Assembly: GCF_010730745.1 (NCBI RefSeq)
Contig: NZ_AP022615.1
Coordinates: 434,001 to 498,000 of the forward strand
Length of the DNA: 64,000 nt
Direction of reading: 5' to 3'
From: Mycobacterium heidelbergense
Lineage (GTDB): Bacteria > Actinomycetota > Actinomycetes > Mycobacteriales > Mycobacteriaceae
The position numbers were made by a program, and so were the translations under genes. Of this stretch, positions 28,115-43,600 are shown one piece after another (position 1 is the first letter of the stretch; each line of letters starts with the position of its first letter). Under the pieces are notes generated by a model. The model was given only the letters and a program-made list of their open reading frames with translations. It was not told where the DNA came from and made no database searches.

Positions 28115-29371
28115 GTGTTTCCCGGATCCGTGATCCGTAAGCTCGCGCACAGCGAAGAGGTGTTCGCCACCAACGAGACGTACTTCGGGCTGACGATAAA
28201 GGTCATTGGCGACGTCGACGTCGACGCGATGTCGGACGCCTTCGACGCGCTCCTGCAGGTGCACCCGATCTTCGCCGGCCACCTGGAGAGGGCCGACGAC
28301 GGCCGGCACCAGATCGTCGCCGAAGACCTGATGCACCCGGGGATGTGGCTGATCGACGACCGCACCCCGGAGTCCGCGATCGCCGGCATGCGCCTGGACC
28401 AGAGCCAGTCCCTGCTGAACCTGCGGCTGGAAGCCGGTGGCGGACAAGGCAAACTGACGCTGTACGCACACCACTCCCTGGCCGACGGGCACCACGTGTT
28501 CGGCCTTTTCGAAGAGCTGCTTTCCCTCTATACCGACATCGTGACAACCGGCGACGCCGGGCCCGTGACCCCGCAACCCGCGCCCGAACCCCTCGAGTCA
28601 CTACTCGAACAACGCGGCGTGGCCAAGCAGCAGCGTTCCGGCCTCGAACGGCTTCACCCGGCCGCCTTCGCCCACGACCTGTCCGCCGTGCAGAGGCCAC
28701 CCATCGTGACGAATCCCGATGCGATCGCACCCATTCCGGTGGCCCGAATCCGGTTGACCGAGCAGGAGACGTCGGACCTCGTGGAGTTGGGGCGCGACAA
28801 TCAGCTCAGCCTCAACTCCATGGTGGCCGCGGCCATCCTGCTGGCCGAGTGGGAACTCCGCAATACCCCGCACCTTCCGATTCCGTACTTCTACCCCGTC
28901 GACCTGCGCTACCACCTGACGCCCCCGGTGGGCGCCACCGAAAGCACGCTTCCGCTGGGGTTGGCGAGCTATCTCGCCGAGATAGGGCCCCAGACCGAGC
29001 TCGTCGATCTGGCCCGGGGCATCGTGGACGCGTTTCGCGCCGACCTGTCCGAAGGCCTGATCCAGCAATCGTCGCTGCACTTCAGCCTGCAATACGAGGG
29101 GTCCCTGCCCGGGCTCCCCCCGTTCGTGATGTGCACCGACGTCGGCTGGATTCCCGGCCTGCGCACACCGCCGGGCATGGAGGTCGACGACGTCGGCGGC
29201 GAATTCTATTTCGCGCCCCGCGCCCCGATCGATCTCTATACGTGCGTGACCTTTGCGGGCCGGCTGCTCGTCGAGCACCATTCGAACCTGGCGGGTGTGG
29301 AGAAGCCCCTGGAGGGAATACATTCGCTGCTGTGCTCCGCACCCGCCGAGGACAGCTGGGTCATGGAGTGA
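28115..29371 (+). CDS. papA5: PapA5, polyketide-associated acyltransferase (diester synthase)
   Basis: This acyltransferase in M. tuberculosis moves mycocerosyl chains from the Mas ACP onto the hydroxyls of phthiocerol. The 418-residue protein has the catalytic HxxxD motif at His120-Asp124 (HHSLADG) and the conserved SLNSMVAAAILLAEW region of PapA proteins. The GTG at 28115 gives MFPGSVIRKL, identical to the PapA5 start, with GGGGAG 9 bp upstream; a GTG at 28106 is the alternative. Here it would join the product of the Mas-like synthase to that of the shortened Pps line, which probably offers one hydroxyl rather than two. It overlaps the next gene as GTGA. Confidence 0.93.
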   Translation: MFPGSVIRKLAHSEEVFATNETYFGLTIKVIGDVDVDAMSDAFDALLQVHPIFAGHLERADDGRHQIVAEDLMHPGMWLIDDRTPESAIAGMRLDQSQSLLNLRLEAGGGQGKLTLYAHHSLADGHHVFGLFEELLSLYTDIVTTGDAGPVTPQPAPEPLESLLEQRGVAKQQRSGLERLHPAAFAHDLSAVQRPPIVTNPDAIAPIPVARIRLTEQETSDLVELGRDNQLSLNSMVAAAILLAEWELRNTPHLPIPYFYPVDLRYHLTPPVGATESTLPLGLASYLAEIGPQTELVDLARGIVDAFRADLSEGLIQQSSLHFSLQYEGSLPGLPPFVMCTDVGWIPGLRTPPGMEVDDVGGEFYFAPRAPIDLYTCVTFAGRLLVEHHSNLAGVEKPLEGIHSLLCSAPAEDSWVME

Positions 29372-30630
29372 CGGACCGCGGCGCCGAGCGTGAGTTCGAC
29401 ATCGTCTTGTACGGTGCCACGGGCTTTTCCGGCAAGCTGACCGCAGAATACCTCGCGCGGCGCGAGCCGCGGGCACGCCTCGCGCTGGCCGGTCGCAGCG
29501 CCGAACGCCTGCTGGCGGTGCGGCGGACGCTGGGCCCCACCGCGCGGGATTGGCCGGTGATCGCCGCCGACGCGTCGCGGCCCTCGACGCTGGCCGCGAT
29601 GGCCGCCCGAACCCGGGTGGTTATCACGACCGTCGGCCCCTACGCGCGCTATGGCCTGCCGCTGGTGGCCGCCTGCGCCGCGGCCGGAACGGACTACGCC
29701 GATCTGACCGGTGAGCTGATGTTCGCCCGAAACGCCATGGACCAGTGCCACAAACAGGCCGCCGACACCGGCGCCCGGATCGTGCTGTCGTGCGGATTCG
29801 ACTCGATCCCTTCGGACCTGAACGTCTACCAGCTGTACCGCCGGGTCGCCGAGGACGGCGCCGGCGAACTGTGCGACACGACGCTCGTGCTGCGCGCCTT
29901 CTCCCAACTCGGGGCCTCCGGCGGCACGGTCGCCTCGCTGCTGGGAACGATCCGCGCCGCATCGGCCGACGCGCACACCCGCGAGCTCATCGACGACCCG
30001 TACACCCTGACCACCGACCGGGCGGCCGAGCCGGAACTGGGCCCACAGCCGGACTTCCGGTGGCGCCGGGGGCGGAACATCGCACCCGAGCTGGCCGGCT
30101 ACTGGACCGGCGGATTCATCCTGGCCGCCCACAACACCCGAATCGCCCGGCATAGCAACGCCTTACAGGACTGGTCCTATGGCCGGGGCTTTCGCTACTC
30201 CGAGGCGATGAGTTTCGGCAGATCATGGGCGGCGCCCCTCGCCTCCGCGATCGCGACCGGCGCCCTGTCGGCCGCCGTGTACGTGGGCAATAGGCACTTC
30301 GGGCGCTTACCCCAACGGTTGGTGGAGCGCATCACGCCCAAGCCGGGCGCCGGCCCGGGCACGAAGGCCCGACGGCGCGGCCACTACACCGTCGAGACGT
30401 ACACCACCACGACGACCGGTGCCCGCTACCTGTCGACCTTCGGGCAGAGTTGCGATGCCTACCAAGGGACTTCGGTGATGCTCGGCGAGAGCGGTTTGGC
30501 GCTGGCGCTGGACCGCGACCGGCTCTCCGAATTGCGCGGCGTGCTCACCCCCGCCGCGGCGATGGGCGACGCGCTGCTGGCGCGGCTCCCCGGCGCCGGG
30601 GTGTCCCTGGGGACGACCCGGCTGAGCTGA
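29368..30630 (+). CDS. Trans-acting enoyl reductase (Rv2953 type)
   Basis: This 420-residue NAD(P)-binding protein of the saccharopine-dehydrogenase-like family has a Rossmann start VLYGATGFSGKL. It is orthologous to Rv2953, which supplies in trans the enoyl reduction missing from PpsD. Conserved blocks include CGFDSIPSDLNVYQLYRR and the C-terminal LTPAAAMGDALLARLPGAGV. In M. tuberculosis the gene lies more than 10 kb further on, among the PGL genes. Here it follows papA5 with a GTGA overlap, putting the PpsD partner in the pps operon. Its stop is 9 bp from the stop of the convergent Mas-like gene, with no visible terminator between them. Confidence 0.92.
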   Translation: MTDRGAEREFDIVLYGATGFSGKLTAEYLARREPRARLALAGRSAERLLAVRRTLGPTARDWPVIAADASRPSTLAAMAARTRVVITTVGPYARYGLPLVAACAAAGTDYADLTGELMFARNAMDQCHKQAADTGARIVLSCGFDSIPSDLNVYQLYRRVAEDGAGELCDTTLVLRAFSQLGASGGTVASLLGTIRAASADAHTRELIDDPYTLTTDRAAEPELGPQPDFRWRRGRNIAPELAGYWTGGFILAAHNTRIARHSNALQDWSYGRGFRYSEAMSFGRSWAAPLASAIATGALSAAVYVGNRHFGRLPQRLVERITPKPGAGPGTKARRRGHYTVETYTTTTTGARYLSTFGQSCDAYQGTSVMLGESGLALALDRDRLSELRGVLTPAAAMGDALLARLPGAGVSLGTTRLS

Positions 30631-30639
30631 AGCCGGTAC

Positions 30640-37211
<6,572 letters not shown>

Positions 37212-37215
<4 letters not shown>

Positions 37216-38951
37216 GCCGAAACGTCCAAACGTTCGAACTCCTCGCGCCGATAGGTTTCGACGCACGTCGACCGGCGGACCTTGCCGCTGGTCGTGAGCG
37301 GCAGCGAACCCGGCGCCACGAGGACCAGGTCGGCGATGCGCACGCCGTGTGCATTGGATATCGCGGCGGTGACATCCCGCTTGATCGAGCGGAGTCTCTG
37401 CAGGGCGTCCTCGTCGGAGCCGCGGCTCTTCACCTCCGCGATCGCGACGAGCTGCTCGGTGGTGTCGTTGGCGACCGAAATCGCCGCCACCCGGCCCTTG
37501 GTGATCTGCGTGACGGTCAGCTCGATGTCGTCCGGGTAGTGATTGCGGCCGTCCACGATGAGCAGATCCTTGAGGCGGCCCATGATGAACAGCTCACCGT
37601 CGGAGATGAACCCGAGGTCACCCGTCCGCAGCCAGGGAGCCTCGGGTGTGCCCGCGGAGGGACTGGCGAGCCGTGCGCCAAAGGTGCCCTTGGTTCGCTC
37701 CGGGTTACGCCAATATCCGGCGCCGATGTTGTCGCCATGCGCCCAGATCTCGCCGATGACGCCGGGCGGGGTCTCGGTCTTGGTCTCGGGGTCGACGATC
37801 CGCACCAGCGGGGACTTCAGGGCGCCGTAGCCGATGAGCTCGCTGCCGCCCTGTTCCTCGGTGCAGGGCTTGGCGCGACCGCCCGACAACTGGTCGTACT
37901 GGAAACGCACCGACCTGGGCGGCTGCCCCGTCTTCGCGCTCGCGACGTACAGCGTCGCCTCGGCGAGCCCGTAGGACGGACGGACCGCCGTCGCGGGCAG
38001 GTTGTATCGAGAGAATCGCTCCATGAAGCGGGCGATCGATGCCGGCTGAACCCGTTCGCTGCCGTTGGCGAGCCCGACCACTTCGCCGAGATCGAGGCCG
38101 GCCATGTCGTCGTCCGATATTCTGCGCACCGCCAGATCGAAGGCGAAATTCGGCCCCCCGGAGAACGGCCGGGGATTGCTCGCCAGCAGCTTCATCCAAC
38201 GCGCCGGCTCGATCAGAAACGCCAGCGGACCGGTCAACACCGCCGGACGCCCCCATACCGCGGGGAAACAGATTCCCTGGATCAGTCCCATGTCGTGATA
38301 AAAGGGCAGCCACGACACCAACGATTCCGGCGGCCCGGAAATATCGAACAAAGCCGATTCCAGCTGGCGGCAATTGGCAATCACGTTCTCGTGGGTGATG
38401 ACGACACCGGCCGGCTGGCCGGTCGATCCCGACGTGTACTGCAGATAGGCTTCCCTGGGATGGGAGTATTCGACCGGATCGAAATCACCCGCGGAATAAA
38501 AGTCGAGCGAGTCGATTTCGATGACCGCCGGCGCGGCCGAAGAACCGTGAGCCTCAGCGTATTTGACGACCCCATCGACGGCGGCCGACGCCGTGATAAT
38601 GGCGGCCGGTGTGCAATCCTGCAGGGCCGACGCGATGCGGCTGTCGTGGGCGCCGAATTGCGGGACCGACAACGGCACCGCGATGAACCCGGCCTGCAGC
38701 GCGCCGAAAAAACCGACGAGGTAGTCGAGGCTCTGCGGAGCCAATATCGCCACCCGATCGCCGGTCGACCCGCAGCGCCTGAGTTCTTCGGCAACGGTCG
38801 ACACGCGACGGTGCAGCTGCGACCAGGTCAAGCTCTCGGCAAAACCCGCCGGGTCCACGTCGTAGTCGATGAATGTGAACGCCGTTTCATTGCCCTGCCG
38901 GCGAGCATTTTCGCCGAGCACCGCTGGAATGGAGGACTCGATGACGGACAT
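37212..38951 (-). CDS. Long-chain fatty-acyl-AMP ligase (FadD26/FadD28 type)
   Basis: This 579-residue FAAL activates a fatty acid as acyl-AMP and passes it to a synthase ACP instead of CoA. It has the AMP-binding motif YTSGSTGQPAGVV, the RPSYGLAEATLYVA core, and the C-terminal RTGDLGFISDGELFIMGR-KDLLIVDGRNHYPDDIE stretch typical of FadD26/28. Identity is spread over the full length with no gap. The ATG at 38951 follows GAAAGG; a GTG sits one codon upstream. It is translationally coupled to the Mas-like gene, whose leading ACP is the obvious partner. Because fadD26 is deleted at 4177-4323, this is the only intact FAAL in the window and may load the Pps line too. Confidence 0.92.
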
Positions 38952-39437
38952 CACGCTAACCTTTCAATTTCTTACCAAGTGTTTGGCCGCATCCCGTCCC
39001 CCGAGAGATGCCGCGGCTTGGTCTTCTTGCAGCCCCCGCCCAGCGCCGCTAACCGGTACGAACGTCTATCTTGACAGCACCACCCCGGATATCACGGTTT
39101 CACGGCCGAGGCGGTGCGCGGCTGCGCGGCTCGACGACGATCCGTGGGCCGCACCGGCCTGACATGCGCGAGCGTCCGCGGTCATGACCACCTCCACAGC
39201 GAGGAACCTACCTCTTCTCAGACGACCTCGCTGGCGAATCGGCGATATCGCTGACCAGCCGATATCCCGTATCGACTGGGACGCTGGTCCAACAAGTAGT
39301 TACTACGCCTCACAATCGAAGTCGTCTCCTGGGCGCCGCGGGCCAGAGCGCCGCACAAGGCTTTCGCCTAGGCTGCGCGGGCGAAACGACCACACATGGG
39401 TGATGATCGACTCCGAGCTCAAGGAAGAGGGGACCCC
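38952..39437. promoter_or_regulatory. Divergent spacer between the FAAL gene and the permease gene
   Basis: This 486-bp region has no supportable gene and must hold the promoters of two divergent units. It is AT-richer than its neighbours near 38960-38985 and 39190-39310. TAGGCT at 39369-39374 fits the mycobacterial -10 pattern TAnnnT for the permease. A 10-bp perfect palindrome GCGATATCGC lies at 39242-39251, with further CGATATC-like copies following. These are by-eye candidates only. Confidence 0.3.
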
Positions 39438-40613
39438 GTGACAGGCAAGGTACTGGCGGCAATCGAGCACGCCCTGGCGCTGGCCGGCTCGATGACGTGG
39501 GAAATCCTGTGGGCGCTGATCCTGGGTTTTGCCCTGTCGGCGGTCGTGCAGGCGGTGGTGCGGCGCTCGACGGTGGTGGCGCTGCTCGGCGACGACCGGC
39601 CGCGCACCCTGGCGGTGGCGGCGGGGCTTGGCGCGGCATCGTCGTCGTGCTCGTACGCCGCGGTGGCCCTGGCCCGATCGCTGTTCCGCAAGGGCGCTAA
39701 CTTCACCGCGGCCATGGCGTTCGAGATCGGTTCCACCAATCTGGTCGTCGAGCTGGGCATCATCTTGGCCCTGCTGATGGGCTGGCAGTTCACCGCCGCG
39801 GAGTTTGTCGGTGGCCCGCTGATGATCGTGGTTCTGGCGGTCCTGTTCCGCCTGTTCGTGCGGTCCCGCCTGGTCGACGCCGCGCGCGAGCAGGCCGAGC
39901 GGGGCGTCGCCGGCTCGATGGAAGGGCATGCCGCGATGGACATGTCCATCAAACGCGACGGGTCATTTTGGCGGCGGCTGTTCTCCGCCGAGGGGTATAC
40001 CTCGGTTTCGCACGTCTTCGTCATGGAATGGCTGGCCATCGTGCGGGACCTGGTTGTGGGCCTGTTGATCGCCGGCGCCATCGCCGCGTGGGTGCCCGAA
40101 ACGTTTTGGCGGGGCTTCTTTTTGGCCGACCACCCGGGCTGGTCAGCGCTGTGGGGACCGATCGTGGGGCCCGTCGTGGCGATCGCGTCCTTCGTCTGCT
40201 CGATCGGCAACATACCGCTGGCCGCGGTGCTGTGGAACGGCGGCATCAGCTTCGGCGGTGTGATCGCCTTCATCTACGCCGACCTGCTGATCCTGCCGAT
40301 CCTGAACATCTACCGCAAGTACTACGGCACCAGAATGATGCTGACCCTGCTCGGAACCTTCTACGCGGCGATGGTCGCCGCCGGCTATCTCATCGAATTC
40401 CTTTTTGGCACAACCAACCTCATTCCAAGCCAGCGCAATGCCACGGTCATGCACGCGGCGATCTCGTGGAACTACACCAGCTGGCTCAACATCGTTTTCC
40501 TTGTCATCGCGGCGTTGCTGGTGGTCCGGTTCGTCACCTCCGGGGGGATGCCGATGGTGCGGATGATGGGCGGCCCTCCCGATGCGTCGGCCGACCACCA
40601 TCATCATCACTGA
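39438..40613 (+). CDS. ArsP/YraQ-type (DUF318) membrane permease
   Basis: This 391-residue permease has about eight hydrophobic helices in two pseudo-symmetric halves. Each half carries the family motif around a Cys-Ser pair: SSSCSYAAVALARSL and FVCSIGNIPLAAVLWNGG. The family (PF03773, COG0701) includes ArsP exporters of trivalent organoarsenicals; many members have no known substrate. The protein ends in DHHHHH, a natural metal-binding-like tail. I chose the GTG at 39438 because GGAAGAGGGG precedes it. Its stop overlaps the end of the convergent pfaC-like gene by 7 bp. Whether it exports a metal(loid) or serves the neighbouring lipid pathway cannot be told. Confidence 0.85.
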   Translation: MTGKVLAAIEHALALAGSMTWEILWALILGFALSAVVQAVVRRSTVVALLGDDRPRTLAVAAGLGAASSSCSYAAVALARSLFRKGANFTAAMAFEIGSTNLVVELGIILALLMGWQFTAAEFVGGPLMIVVLAVLFRLFVRSRLVDAAREQAERGVAGSMEGHAAMDMSIKRDGSFWRRLFSAEGYTSVSHVFVMEWLAIVRDLVVGLLIAGAIAAWVPETFWRGFFLADHPGWSALWGPIVGPVVAIASFVCSIGNIPLAAVLWNGGISFGGVIAFIYADLLILPILNIYRKYYGTRMMLTLLGTFYAAMVAAGYLIEFLFGTTNLIPSQRNATVMHAAISWNYTSWLNIVFLVIAALLVVRFVTSGGMPMVRMMGGPPDASADHHHHH

Positions 40614-43600
40614 CGGCCGGTGACGATGTCGGCGGCGTGGCGTTGGACCGATCGGGCCGCCACCCATTCGTCGCCACTGATCATGTCCCGCCAATTCGCG
40701 GCGAGGCCGTCCAGGGCGTCCTCGATGCAAGCCCAGATCGACTCGAGCGGGGACGCGCCCGGCGCTCCAGCGTTAATCCGTTGCTCCACGGCGACGTTGG
40801 GCTCGTGGGGCGCATCGCTGAATGGGGCAAGCGCGTTGATGGCGTCAATCACGCGCCGTCGACGGTCGGCATAGGACCACGCGGCCAGCTCGTCGGGCAT
40901 GATCGGCCGGCCGAAGATATAGTCCTGCGCGCCATGGCGATAGGGAACCTCGAGCTTCCGATCCACCGCTTCGGCGGGCAACCCGCCCGCGAAGTACACC
41001 GGCACGATGGGCAGCGACGCCTCCAGCGCCATATCCAGCAGCGTGGAGGTGAGCCGCTCGACCCGCTGGCCGGAGTGGACGGCGCGAGTCCCGTCGGCAT
41101 GGACCAGAGTCGACGCCCCGCGGTCGGCGACATCGGCCTTGATCTTTTCCATCAGACCGAAGAACTGCTGCGGGTCTTGCTGATCGAAGTACCGGATGGT
41201 CACCAGCTCCCGGCCCGCCGCGACGTCGAGAAGCCGCAAAAGATCGCCGATCCACCGGGTTTCGTGTTTGGCGTTGGCGATCGGTATGACCTGTGTGCCG
41301 GTCAGCCACGACGCGATCGTGGTGCCCAACAGCGACTCGACCTGCACCTGGTGGTTGCCCAGCAGCAACACGGGGCGCCCGCGAACCGCCGACATCGCGG
41401 CGGGGTCGGCGACGATCACGTGCCTGACATAGCGCGACAGCAGGGCCCAGTGGAGAAGGTCCCCAAACCCGTCCCGCGGCAATCCCAGCATGTCGGTCCA
41501 CCGGCGACGCACCGGTTGCCAGTCCGTCTGCAGCGACGCACTGGCGCGGCACCGGCCCGGATGCGCTTCGACCTCGACGGAGACTCGCTCCAGCGGCAGC
41601 GCCGGACAGCCCGGCACCCCGTCGACGATCCGAACCTGCGACGGGTGTATCGCGCCGTGGGCCGCATCGGCGACGGCTTCTTTGGTCGCGATGTCGGCAA
41701 GCAGCGAATCACCCTGGCCGTCGGTGCGATACACCGCTTGCAGGGTGCCTTTGAACCAATCCAGCGTTGCCGCGCGGGCGGAATCGAGCGCGATAACCCC
41801 GCGGCCCTGCCGATCCCCCAACGACATCGCGGACACCGCTCGCCGCTCGCCCAAAAACGCCAGCCGCTTCGGGCCGCTGGCCTGGGCGAGAGGCCCCTTG
41901 GACAGCAGGATCTCGACGAGGCGGATGTGGGCCCAGGGCTTACCCGCGACGCTGAGCCACAGGTCGATGACCGGCATTCGGCCGTCGGCGTCGTCAAATC
42001 CGACGAATCGGGTTTCCACGTCCACGGTTCCCTGGACCGGGGTGGCGCCGTAGAACCGGGCCCACTCCACGCGCCGCGGAAACGCGACCGCCGGGTCCGG
42101 GGCATCCGCATACGATTCGACGGCCGCGCCGTCCGCGGTCCATACGCTCATCGCCGCGTGCGGAACGATGTGCAGCGCACCGTCGAGGAGCCCGGGCTGC
42201 AGCCGACCCGCGGGAACCGCGCACCGGTCCACGGCGAGCGTCCCGGATGAGCCGTTGCGGCCGATGCGTGCGCCATCCATCAGGCTGGCAAACGCCGGCC
42301 CGTGGAACACCGCGCCGTCGTACGGGGTGGCGAAGGCCACCGCGTCGCGCAGCGGCGCCGGGTCCGCCGGTTCGCCCGCGTAGCGGTCCGCGGTGACGAT
42401 CGTGGCGGTCGCGTGAGTCTCCCAGCGCGACAGCACCGGATTCGGCGCGTCGCGCCAGGCCTCCAACCGGGCGGCAAAGCGGCCCGGCTCCGCCGGCTCG
42501 ACAACCACCCGCAGCCGCTTCGGCGAATCCACGATGACCCAGCGAACGACCCGCAGGTCGGCGACTTCCACCACTTTCGCTGTGCCGCAAGCCTTGCCGG
42601 CCGCCTGCGCGAACAGGTCCAGGATCGACATCATCGGCAGGGAGGGGATGACGTAGGTCGGGCAGTGATCGGTGATCCAGGTGTCCCGCGCCGGATCGAT
42701 GACCGTCTCGACCGTCGTGGTGGCCGGGGCCCCGAACGAGGTGGCGGAGGAGCCGGCCGGCGCCGCGGGTTCGCCGTCCGGCGCGTCGAGGGTGATCCGC
42801 ATGCCGAGGTTGCTCGCGCTGTAGATCCGCTTTCCGTCGACCCACAGGGAGGCCTCGGCGACGGCCAGGATGCCGGGAACACCACCCTCGTCGCGGGCGA
42901 TGCGGGTGATCTCCACCTGCGACGTGATCCGCTTGTTGGTGGGGATGATCTGACCGCGGTACCGCCACGTGATCGCGTCGCGCTGCGCCACCGGCTCGAA
43001 GCGCGCCGACGGCCCGGCCTCCTTGCCGAGCCCGAGGTCGAGCATCGCGAACTGTAAGAGCTGCAAGAGCATTTCGATGCCCAGCGATCCGGGCTGCACC
43101 GGATCCTGGCAGAAGTGGGCCTTGAAAAACCACTCCGCGGGGTCGACGTCCTTGACGGCGCGCCACCGCCCCAGCCCGGCGCCGCCGTCGGTGGGCCAAC
43201 GGCCCGTCACCCGGTCGATCATCAACAGCATCGGCTCGGCCAGCCGCGCTCCCGGCCCGAAAAACCCTGGCGGGCGGTCACGCAGCTCGACGACCGGCGC
43301 GTCGCAGGCGAGCTCCACCATGGAGCGCTGCTCGTCGCTGACGGGGAGCCCCACCTGGTTCTGCAGCGCTTCTTGGCGGAAGTATCCGAACACGGTGTCG
43401 AAGGTGTAGACGAGCCCGGCATCCGCGTGGATTTCGCCGACGAAGCTCACGATGATCGTTCCGGCGGCCTTGGCGATGCTCGTCAGCGAGACCCTGGTGC
43501 GCAATGTCCCGATCGACGGGGTGATCTCGAGATGCTGGGTGCCCGTTCCGTCGAGGTTGCGGAAGTAGAGGTCCACCTCGCCGTCGAGCGGGCAGCCGAC

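Noticed and set aside
30631..30639. A bidirectional terminator between the convergent enoyl reductase and Mas-like genes
   Set aside because: Only 9 bp separate the stops, and no stem-loop or T-tract is visible.
40596..40613. Five histidines at the permease C-terminus, resembling an engineered affinity tag
   Set aside because: The sequence runs directly into the natural end of the convergent pfaC gene, with no vector or linker sequence. His-rich tails are common in metal-related transporters.
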